From CAZQYC01 sp043746555 (lineage in GTDB: Bacteria; Pseudomonadota; Gammaproteobacteria; Steroidobacterales; Steroidobacteraceae): DNA of 5,304 bases. This document shows, in pieces, positions 1-5,304 of the stretch. The stretch spans positions 1-5,304 of the forward strand of contig JAYTQU010000362.1 in NCBI GenBank assembly GCA_043746555.1, in the 5' to 3' direction. The position numbers and the translations under genes were made by a program. Below the pieces are notes generated by a model. It saw only the letters and a program-made list of their open reading frames with translations. It did no database searches and had not been told where the DNA came from. Numbering within the stretch: position 1 is the stretch's first letter; the number at the start of each line of letters is the position of its first letter.

Positions 1-68
1 GGAACCGACGTAAATCCGTCCATGGAGTCTCGGCGCTGGCTCTTGCCAGCGACGTTCCCAAAAGAGAA
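1..68 (+). repeat. Palindromic repeat element, copy A, left part cut off by window edge
   Basis: This stretch aligns with the reverse complement of the complete element at 149-247. Over 5-54 against 223-173, about three quarters of columns match, including ccgacgt at the start, agtctcg in the middle and gacg after the hairpin. Similarity continues beyond it: gacgtt, three differing bases, an A-rich run and gaga at 51-68 match the outer arm of the other copy. The core is a hairpin with a 7-bp stem (34-40 with 45-51) and a 4-base loop. The left terminal arm would lie before base 1, so only a few of its bases are seen. No reading frame here resembles a known protein. It is probably a non-coding dispersed intergenic repeat; the family name is not known to me. 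Confidence 0.6.
34..51 (+). other. Hairpin in repeat copy A
   Basis: The arm cgctggc (34-40) is the exact reverse complement of gccagcg (45-51), separated by tctt. No T-run follows, so it does not look like an intrinsic terminator. The equivalent hairpin in copy B has the two central base pairs changed in a compensating way, which suggests that the fold itself matters. Confidence 0.7.
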
Positions 69-148
69 CCTTGCGTCAACAGTCTGCGCAGCGATTACCG
101 TCGGGTCTTCGCGGTGTCAAAGTACCGAGCCAGCGCTTGTTCGGCACC
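69..148. other. Unassigned spacer between the two repeat elements
   Basis: No gene, RNA gene or clear promoter is visible here. The right end takes part in an imperfect extension of the neighbouring inverted repeat: agccagc at 128-134 is complementary to gctggct at 260-266, and cttg at 136-139 to caag at 252-255. The end of an upstream nuoE reading frame is not recognisable, so if nuoE precedes nuoF it must end before the window. Confidence 0.5.
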
Positions 149-247
149 TCGCTTCCGATCTCATTTTCGAAACGTCGCCAGCAGGGAGCTGGCGTCGAGA
201 CTACGGGGATGTATTCACGTCGGTTTCGAAAATGAGATCGGAAGCGA
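149..247 (-). repeat. Palindromic repeat element, copy B, complete, with 25-bp inverted ends
   Basis: Bases 149-173 and 223-247 are perfect reverse complements over 25 bp, each arm containing the palindrome ttcgaa. The 49-base interior carries a second hairpin (176-182 with 188-194). The whole 99-base unit can therefore fold into a long stem capped by a smaller stem-loop, either as a cruciform or in the nuo mRNA. The reverse strand aligns with copy A, so this looks like a MITE-like or REP-like dispersed element rather than a one-off hairpin. Read on the reverse strand it has a gtag close to the hairpin, loosely recalling GTAG-type REPs of Xanthomonadaceae, but I cannot confirm membership. It ends 36 bases before the nuoF start codon. 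Confidence 0.75.
176..194 (+). other. Inner hairpin of repeat copy B
   Basis: The arm cgccagc (176-182) pairs exactly with gctggcg (188-194) around the loop aggga. It lies in the loop of the 25-bp inverted repeat. Compared with the hairpin of copy A, two adjacent pairs are exchanged (T-A to C-G and G-C to A-T, in the orientation of copy A) and pairing is kept. Confidence 0.7.
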
Positions 248-283
248 TGCGCAAGTAGTGCTGGCTGGGCTCGCGAGAGTGAA

Positions 284-1588
284 ATGACCGCCGCCTATCA
301 AAAAAATCTCGTTTGCTTTGAGCCGCTCGGAATGGAGCGTTCGTGGGAATTGGAAACTTATCGCAAGATCGGTGGGTACGACGCGTGGGAGAAAATTCTC
401 CGCGAAAAGATTCCACCAACGCAAATCATTGACGAAGTAAAAGCATCTGGATTGCGCGGTCGCGGCGGCGCGGGATTTCCCACCGGCATGAAGTGGAGCT
501 TCATGTTAAATTCCTCCGGACAGAAATATGCCGTGTGCAATTCCGATGAAAGCGAGCCGGGAACGTGTCACGATCGCGATATTTTGCGGTACAACCCGCA
601 TGCGCTCATCGAAGGCATGGCGATTGGCGGTTACGCGATGGGCGCGACCGTGGGATACAACTATATTCGCGGCGAATTCCTAGACGAACCTGTGCCGCGC
701 TTTGAAGCGGCGCTGAAAGAAGCGTACGGAGCCGGATTGCTCGGCAAGAATGTTCAGGGCGCTGGTGTGGATTTCGATTTGCATGCTTTCGTTGGAGCGG
801 GCGCGTATATCTGCGGCGAAGAAACCGCATTGCTCGAATCGCTGGAAGGTAAACAAGGCCGACCGCGTTTCAAGCCGCCGTTCCCCGCGAATTTTGGTTT
901 ATATGGTCGACCCACGACGATCAACAACACGCAAAGTTATGCATCTGTCCCGACCATTCTGCGCAAAGGTGCGAAGTGGTTTGTCGATTTGGGCGTGCCG
1001 AATTCCGCGGGTACGATGATCTTTTCGGTGTCGGGCCATGTGAACAAGCCGCTCAACATCGAATTGCCGCTTGGCATTCCCTTCAAAGATTTGTTGGAGA
1101 TCGCCGGAGGAATGCGCGGCGGTCGCAAGCTCAAAGCCGTTATTCCCGGTGGCGTATCGGTGCCGGTCGTGCCTGCCGAGACGATGATGCAAGCGACCAT
1201 GGATTACGACGGCCTACGCAAAGCTGGTTCTTCGCTTGGCACCGGATCGATGATCGTGATGGACGAAACGACGTGCATGGTGAAAACGCTGGAGCGCATC
1301 TCGCGTTTTTACTACGCCGAATCTTGCGGTCAATGCACGCCGTGTCGCGAAGGCACCGGCTGGGTCAATCGAGTGTTGAAGCGCATTCTTGCGGGCAAAG
1401 GCGTCAAAGCGGACATCGACATGCTGCTCGATGTAGTCGGTAAGATCGAAGGTCACACCATCTGCGCGTTCGGCGATGCAGCGGCGTGGCCGGTACAAAG
1501 CTTCATCAAACATTTCCGTCACGAGTTCGAATATTTCGTTGAGCATGGCAGCAGCCTTGTCACCGGCGAAACGCTTCGTGCCGCGTAG
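284..1588 (+). CDS. nuoF: NADH-quinone oxidoreductase subunit F (NADH- and FMN-binding)
   Basis: This is the NADH-oxidising subunit of complex I, in the cytoplasmic arm. It binds NADH and FMN and hands electrons to cluster N3. The 434-residue protein has the usual family length. Visible motifs are the glycine-rich nucleotide loop RGRGGAGFPTG (residues 58-68), NSDESEPGT (86-94), and YICGEETALLESLEG (175-189), whose acidic residues line the FMN/NADH pocket. An SLBB-like section lies around 245-300. The N3 [4Fe-4S] ligands are C348, C351 and C354 in ESCGQCTPCREGT, plus C394 in HTICAFGDA. The ATG start gives a normal N-terminus with the GGYDAWEKIL block at 30-39. A weak purine stretch (gagag, 275-279) sits 4 bases upstream. 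One mild oddity is NNTQSYASVP at 214-223, where most relatives I recall have an ET pair. A 51-base gap separates it from nuoG. Confidence 0.98.
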   Translation: MTAAYQKNLVCFEPLGMERSWELETYRKIGGYDAWEKILREKIPPTQIIDEVKASGLRGRGGAGFPTGMKWSFMLNSSGQKYAVCNSDESEPGTCHDRDILRYNPHALIEGMAIGGYAMGATVGYNYIRGEFLDEPVPRFEAALKEAYGAGLLGKNVQGAGVDFDLHAFVGAGAYICGEETALLESLEGKQGRPRFKPPFPANFGLYGRPTTINNTQSYASVPTILRKGAKWFVDLGVPNSAGTMIFSVSGHVNKPLNIELPLGIPFKDLLEIAGGMRGGRKLKAVIPGGVSVPVVPAETMMQATMDYDGLRKAGSSLGTGSMIVMDETTCMVKTLERISRFYYAESCGQCTPCREGTGWVNRVLKRILAGKGVKADIDMLLDVVGKIEGHTICAFGDAAAWPVQSFIKHFRHEFEYFVEHGSSLVTGETLRAA

Positions 1589-1639
1589 TTTGCCGATTCT
1601 TATCTACAGTCTATAGCCCACAGCCTCTAGCCCTTTCCC
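1589..1639 (+). other. nuoF-nuoG intergenic gap, pyrimidine-rich leader without Shine-Dalgarno
   Basis: The 51-base gap contains an imperfect tandem duplication of 14 bases: acagtctatagccc (1606-1619) followed directly by acagcctctagccc (1620-1633), with 12 of 14 bases identical. The bases just before the nuoG ATG read ccctttccc, with no purine-rich ribosome binding site. An in-frame stop at 1628-1630 rules out a longer nuoG. No terminator hairpin is seen, so transcription probably continues from nuoF. Confidence 0.7.
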
Positions 1640-3823
1640 ATGTCCGACGAAGTCAACATCGAAGTCAACGGCGTACCGATGCAAGCGCGCAAGGGCGCGA
1701 TGATCATTCAGGCGACCGACGCGCACGATGTGTACGTGCCGCGCTTCTGTTATCACGACAAGCTGCCGATCGCCGCGAATTGTCGGATGTGTCTCGTTGA
1801 AGTAGAGAAAGCGCCCAAGCCCATGCCCGCGTGTGCAACGCCGGTAACGGAAGGCATGAAGATTTTCACCAAGTCGCCTAAAGCGATTGCCGCGCAAAAA
1901 GCGGTGATGGAGTTTCTACTCATCAATCATCCGCTCGATTGTCCGATCTGCGATCAGGGCGGCGAATGCGAGCTGCAAGATTTGGCGATGGGTTTCGGTC
2001 GCGATGCGTCGCGCTATACCGAACGCAAACGCGTCGTCAAAGATAAAAATATCGGCCCACTGGTTTCGACCGACATGACGCGCTGCATCCATTGCACGCG
2101 CTGTGTGCGTTTCACGAAGGACATCGCCGGCTTTCAGGAGCTCGGTACGATCGGCCGCGGCGAAAGCACGGAAATCGGCACGTTTATCGAGAAGGCCGTC
2201 GATCACGAGCTGTCCGCCAACATCATCGATCTATGCCCAGTCGGCGCGCTCAACAACAAGCCGTACCGCTATCAGGCGCGCGCTTGGGAAATGACACAGC
2301 ATCCATTGATCTCGCCGCACGATAGCGTGGGAACCAATATGTATGCGCATGTGTTGCGCGGTCGCGTGATGCGAGTCGTGCCGCGCGCGAACGAAGACGT
2401 GAACGAAACGTGGATTGCCGATCGCGATCGTTACAGCTACGAGGGGATTTACAGCGCCGACCGTTTGCAAAAGCCGATGGTGCGTGAAGGCGATCGATGG
2501 CGTGAAGTGGATTGGCAAACGGCATTGCAACTGGCAGCTGAAAAACTCAGCAAGATTGCCAAGACATCGAACGGTAAACAAGTCGGTGTGCTCGCGTCAC
2601 CGGGTTCGACGTTGGAAGAACTGTACCTCACGGCGCGCATCGCGACCGGCTTAGGCTCTACAAACCTCGATCATCGATTGCGACGTAGCGATTTTCGCGA
2701 TCAAGCGAACGATCCGATTTTCCCGTGGCTCGGTTGTTCAATCGCCGAGATCGAACAAATGCAGAGCATTCTTGTTGTCGGGTCGAACTTGCGTAGCGAA
2801 GCGCCGCTGATTGCGCATCGCATTCGCAAGGCGGCGATGGCGGGCGCGAAGGTGTCGTTCGTCAATCCAAAGAAATATGAATACCTATTTCCGATCGCAA
2901 GCTATCTCGCTAGTAACGGTGCCGGGATGGTGGATCATTTGGCGTCGTTGATTGCCGCGGTTGGTGGAGCCGTGCCGGATAACGTTAAGACTCTCGTGAG
3001 TCACGCACAACCGAACGATCATCACCGTGCGCTGGCGGTGCAACTCAAAACGGGCGACAAACGTTTGCTGTTGCTCGGTGATATCGCGCAGCGTGATGGC
3101 GACTTCTCGACTCTTCGTGCATTAGCGGCGACCCTTGCCGAAATAACCGGTGCGCAGCTTGGGTATTTGCCGGAAGGCGCTAACGCGGCGGGTGCGAGTC
3201 TTGCGGGTGTATTGCCGCATCGTTCGATCGGCGGCAACAAGTCGTCATCGACGGGCCTCAATGTTGCAGAGATGTTGGGCGAGCGTCTCAAGGCCTATGT
3301 GCTGGTTGGCGCGATGGAACCCGGCAAAGATATCGCGGTTCCTGGAGCAGTCGATGCACTCAAACTCGCGGAGTGTGTGATCGCGCTGACGCCGTATGAA
3401 AGCGCGAAAGAGTATGCACATATCATTTTGCCGATCGGCACCTTCGCCGAAACTTCAGGCACCTATGTGAACTTGGAAGGTCGCTGGCAAAGCGTGCCCG
3501 GCGCGGCAAAGCCCGTGGGCGATGCGCGACCCGGTTGGAAAGTGCTGCGCGTGCTCGGTAACTTGCTCGACTTAAATGGTTTCGATTACGAGAGCGCCGA
3601 GCAAGTGCGCGAGGAAATTAAAACGCAGTTGAGCGCTGTGACGCCCGACAATCGTTACGAATCTCGTGCGGCGATTTCTCGAAGTGCCGCTCCGGAACGA
3701 GCCGTCGATGTGGCGATCTATGACGTTGATCCCATCGTGCGTCGCGCAACAGCGTTGCAGCAAACGCGCGATGGGTTGGCGACGCATGCGAATACCCATC
3801 CAAGTGGCAAGGGGAGTGCGTGA
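1640..3823 (+). CDS. nuoG: NADH-quinone oxidoreductase subunit G (iron-sulfur relay subunit)
   Basis: This is the large iron-sulfur subunit of the complex I peripheral arm; it relays electrons from NuoF towards NuoI. The 727-residue protein starts with a ferredoxin-like domain holding [2Fe-2S] N1b ligands C37, C48, C51 and C65. Next come N5 ligands H97, C101, C104 and C110 (HPLDCPICDQGGECELQD), then N4 ligands C149, C152, C155 and C199 (CIHCTRC and LCPVGAL). From about residue 215 it becomes a molybdopterin-oxidoreductase-like domain that in this family carries no molybdenum. The cysteines for the extra cluster N7, found in E. coli and Thermus, are absent between about 215 and 275. EYAHIILPIGTFAETSGTYVN (591-611) is the typical C-terminal block. 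The ATG start is fixed by the nearby upstream stop. The stop codon overlaps the nuoH GTG start (GTGA). Confidence 0.98.
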   Translation: MSDEVNIEVNGVPMQARKGAMIIQATDAHDVYVPRFCYHDKLPIAANCRMCLVEVEKAPKPMPACATPVTEGMKIFTKSPKAIAAQKAVMEFLLINHPLDCPICDQGGECELQDLAMGFGRDASRYTERKRVVKDKNIGPLVSTDMTRCIHCTRCVRFTKDIAGFQELGTIGRGESTEIGTFIEKAVDHELSANIIDLCPVGALNNKPYRYQARAWEMTQHPLISPHDSVGTNMYAHVLRGRVMRVVPRANEDVNETWIADRDRYSYEGIYSADRLQKPMVREGDRWREVDWQTALQLAAEKLSKIAKTSNGKQVGVLASPGSTLEELYLTARIATGLGSTNLDHRLRRSDFRDQANDPIFPWLGCSIAEIEQMQSILVVGSNLRSEAPLIAHRIRKAAMAGAKVSFVNPKKYEYLFPIASYLASNGAGMVDHLASLIAAVGGAVPDNVKTLVSHAQPNDHHRALAVQLKTGDKRLLLLGDIAQRDGDFSTLRALAATLAEITGAQLGYLPEGANAAGASLAGVLPHRSIGGNKSSSTGLNVAEMLGERLKAYVLVGAMEPGKDIAVPGAVDALKLAECVIALTPYESAKEYAHIILPIGTFAETSGTYVNLEGRWQSVPGAAKPVGDARPGWKVLRVLGNLLDLNGFDYESAEQVREEIKTQLSAVTPDNRYESRAAISRSAAPERAVDVAIYDVDPIVRRATALQQTRDGLATHANTHPSGKGSA
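3809..3816 (+). promoter_or_regulatory. Ribosome binding site of nuoH, compatible with two start codons
   Basis: The purine run aaggggag lies inside the end of nuoG. It ends 3 bases before GTG 3820 and 9 bases before the in-frame ATG at 3826. The first spacing is short and the second acceptable, so the site does not settle the start clearly; the ATG is somewhat favoured by codon and spacing. Confidence 0.6.
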
Positions 3824-4935
3824 GCATGGTCCCTAGTTTAGTCCCTGGGTTCTTATCAAGCTTGTTGAGCTTCTTGCCCGAGGCGTTCATTGTTGTCATC
3901 TGGTACGTGATCTGCGCACTCGCGCTACTTGTGCCACTCATTATCTATATGGCGTTTCTCACGCTCGCCGAGCGTCGCGTGCTCGGTTACATGCACGCGC
4001 GCATCGGCGCGAATCGCGTCGGCCCTCAAGGATTGCTGCAACCGTTCGCCGACTTGCTCAAGTTGATGGGCAAGGAAATTATTATTCCATCGAGTTCAAG
4101 TAAGTTTCTATTCTTGCTTGCACCGCTACTGTCGATGGTGCCTGCGCTTGCGGCATGGGCGGTCATGCCATTGTGGCCGGGCTTTGCCATCGCCGATATC
4201 AATGCCGGCGTACTCTATCTATTGGCGCTCAGTTCCGCAGGCGTGTACGGCGTGATTTTGGCGGGTTGGGCTTCCAATTCCAAATACGCATTCTTGGGTG
4301 CGATGCGCGCTGCCGCGCAAATGGTGGCGTACGAAATCGCGATGGGATTTGCCGTCGTCGGCGTCATTATGGCGTCCGGCAGTTTGAATCTGGGTCAGAT
4401 CGTCGCAGGTCAACGCGGCGGCGCTCTGTCGTTCTATTGGTTCTGGTTGTTCCCGTTAGCCGTCGTCTATTTTGTCTCGGGCCTTGCCGAAACAAATCGC
4501 TCGCCGTTCGATGTGATCGAAGGCGAGTCGGAAATCGTAGCGGGTCCGCATGTCGAATATTCCGGCATGGCGTTCGCGCTGTTCTATATCGCCGAATACA
4601 TCAACATGATCATGATCTCGGCGCTGACTTCGGTATTCTTCTTCGGTGGCTGGTTGTCGCCGTTCGGCGGTTATCCTGTGTTCGGATCGATTCCGTTCAT
4701 CGGTCCAATAATTACTGCCGATGGATTGCATTGGTTGGTGTTCAAGTTTTCGTTCTTCTTGTTTTGCTTTTTGTGGTTTCGCGCTACCTTTCCGCGTTAC
4801 CGCTACGATCAAATCATGCGCCTCGGTTGGAAGATTTTTATTCCCGTCACGCTGGTGTGGATTGTGGTCGAAAGCGCACTCATGATCTACCAGGTTGGAC
4901 CATGGTCCGTCGTTACGTCGGTAGCGGGAGGTTGA
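3820..4935 (+). CDS. nuoH: NADH-quinone oxidoreductase subunit H (membrane, quinone-site subunit)
   Basis: This inner-membrane subunit forms much of the quinone cavity and links the peripheral arm to the proton-pumping arm. The 371-residue protein (369 if ATG 3826 is used) is hydrophobic, with about eight membrane segments, roughly at 22-48, 96-118, 130-150, 166-188, 205-222, 248-278, 303-320 and 338-357. Family blocks are ERRVLGYMHARIGANRVGP (51-69), RAAAQMVAYEIAMG (163-176), AETNRSPFDVIEGESEIVAG (223-242) and RATFPRYRYDQIMRLGWK (321-338). Acidic residues E51, E172, D231, E234, E236, E238 and E246 match the spacing of the functionally important set in E. coli NuoH (E36, E157, D213, E216, E218, E220, E228). 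Proline 243 replaces the usual aromatic residue of the quinone-facing loop. It overlaps nuoG by 4 bases and ends one base before nuoI, which suggests translational coupling. Confidence 0.97.
   Translation: MSMVPSLVPGFLSSLLSFLPEAFIVVIWYVICALALLVPLIIYMAFLTLAERRVLGYMHARIGANRVGPQGLLQPFADLLKLMGKEIIIPSSSSKFLFLLAPLLSMVPALAAWAVMPLWPGFAIADINAGVLYLLALSSAGVYGVILAGWASNSKYAFLGAMRAAAQMVAYEIAMGFAVVGVIMASGSLNLGQIVAGQRGGALSFYWFWLFPLAVVYFVSGLAETNRSPFDVIEGESEIVAGPHVEYSGMAFALFYIAEYINMIMISALTSVFFFGGWLSPFGGYPVFGSIPFIGPIITADGLHWLVFKFSFFLFCFLWFRATFPRYRYDQIMRLGWKIFIPVTLVWIVVESALMIYQVGPWSVVTSVAGG
4926..4931 (+). promoter_or_regulatory. Strong Shine-Dalgarno of nuoI
   Basis: The sequence gggagg, inside the last codons of nuoH, ends 5 bases before the ATG at 4937. 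This near-ideal spacing fixes the nuoI start and contrasts with the missing site before nuoG. Confidence 0.85.
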
Positions 4936-4936
4936 C

Positions 4937-5304
4937 ATGAAGAACCTATCCAGTTACGTCAAAACTTTCTTTTTGTACGAGTTGCTGCTCGGACTCGTCG
5001 TCACGGCGCGACAGTTCTTTTCTCGCCCCAGCATCACCATTCAATACCCGGAAGAAAAAACGCCGCAGAGTCCGCGTTTTCGCGGCCTGCATGCGCAGCG
5101 TCGCTATGCCAACGGTCAAGAGCGCTGCATTGCGTGCAAGTTATGCGAAGCAGTGTGTCCGGCGCTCGCCATCACAATCGAATCCGATGTCGGACCGGAC
5201 GGCACGCGTCGCACCACTCGGTATGACATCGATCTTTTCAAATGCATCTACTGTGGCTTCTGCGAGGAGGCGTGTCCGGTGGACGCTATCGTCGAAACGC
5301 GCAT
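4937..5304 (+). CDS. nuoI: NADH-quinone oxidoreductase subunit I (8Fe ferredoxin), 3' truncated by window
   Basis: NuoI carries clusters N6a and N6b and passes electrons from NuoG towards NuoB and the quinone site. It sits at the junction of the peripheral and membrane arms. The visible 122 residues begin MKNLSSYVKTFFLYELLLGL, a typical amphipathic anchor, and continue to the YPEE and RFRG blocks near 37-50. The first [4Fe-4S] motif, CIACKLCEAVCP, has ligands C64, C67, C70 and C74. The second, CIYCGFCEEACP, has C103, C106, C109 and C113. Between them is the usual YDIDLFKC stretch. The frame is open to the window edge and family members have about 160 residues, so roughly 40 residues are missing for lack of sequence rather than by mutation. 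It starts one base after the nuoH stop with a strong ribosome binding site. Confidence 0.97.
   Translation, partial: MKNLSSYVKTFFLYELLLGLVVTARQFFSRPSITIQYPEEKTPQSPRFRGLHAQRRYANGQERCIACKLCEAVCPALAITIESDVGPDGTRRTTRYDIDLFKCIYCGFCEEACPVDAIVETR

Noticed and set aside
149..247. Intrinsic terminator upstream of nuoF
   Set aside because: The stem is long and perfect but no T-run follows on the coding strand, and the loop is large; nuoF would be cut off from any operon promoter.
22..258. 78-residue open frame upstream of nuoF
   Set aside because: It runs straight through both palindromic repeats, lacks a ribosome binding site and resembles no known family; it has no likeness to a NuoE C-terminus.
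976..1443. 155-residue open frame inside nuoF
   Set aside because: It is an alternative frame of a strongly conserved gene, rich in arginine and histidine as expected from frame-shifted reading, with no recognisable motif.
1590..1617. Possible sigma-70 promoter before nuoG (ttgccg, 16 bases, tatagc)
   Set aside because: Each box matches only four of six consensus bases, and such matches arise easily by chance in a gap inside an operon; transcription from upstream explains nuoG.
1850..1955. NuoG as a formate dehydrogenase or NAD-reducing hydrogenase subunit
   Set aside because: The N-terminal iron-sulfur pattern is shared with those enzymes, but the genomic order nuoF-nuoG-nuoH-nuoI and the degenerate molybdopterin domain without cofactor ligands fit complex I.
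4456..4938. 160-residue open frame on the minus strand opposite nuoH
   Set aside because: It is the antisense shadow of conserved nuoH codons, with no domain and no ribosome binding site worth noting.
4155..4940. 261-residue open frame inside nuoH
   Set aside because: It is long, but it is a shifted frame of nuoH with an arginine-rich, low-quality composition; the nuoH frame has all family motifs.

Overview
The window is a stretch of a bacterial respiratory complex I (NADH:quinone oxidoreductase, NDH-1) operon, read entirely on the + strand in the order nuoF, nuoG, nuoH, nuoI. The first three genes are complete and nuoI runs off the right edge. The protein style (NuoG with N1b, N4 and N5 cluster ligands but no N7 ligands, and a NuoF tail ending soon after the N3 cluster), the moderate-to-high GC content and the palindromic intergenic repeats suggest a gammaproteobacterium, most likely of the Xanthomonadales/Lysobacterales. 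That placement is inference from sequence style, not a database match.

Layout: bases 1-283 contain no convincing gene. They hold two related palindromic repeat elements in opposite orientation. The right-hand one (149-247) is complete, with perfect 25-bp inverted ends around a small hairpin; the left-hand one (about 1-68) is cut by the window edge. nuoF (284-1588) follows, then a 51-base gap with no Shine-Dalgarno sequence, nuoG (1640-3823), nuoH (3820-4935, overlapping nuoG by 4 bases) and nuoI (from 4937, one base after the nuoH stop and with a strong ribosome binding site).

How the genes work together: NuoF oxidises NADH with FMN and passes electrons through cluster N3 to the clusters of NuoG. 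NuoI carries them through N6a and N6b towards the quinone site, which is partly built by the membrane subunit NuoH. The visible iron-sulfur ligands and the acidic residues of the NuoH quinone loop are intact, so the enzyme portion looks functional.

The coding part is ordinary core metabolism, and I see no undescribed biological system in it. The most interesting material is the repeat pair upstream of nuoF. Its hairpin stems differ by two compensating base-pair changes, and it appears to sit inside the operon between nuoF and whatever lies upstream (expected to be nuoE).
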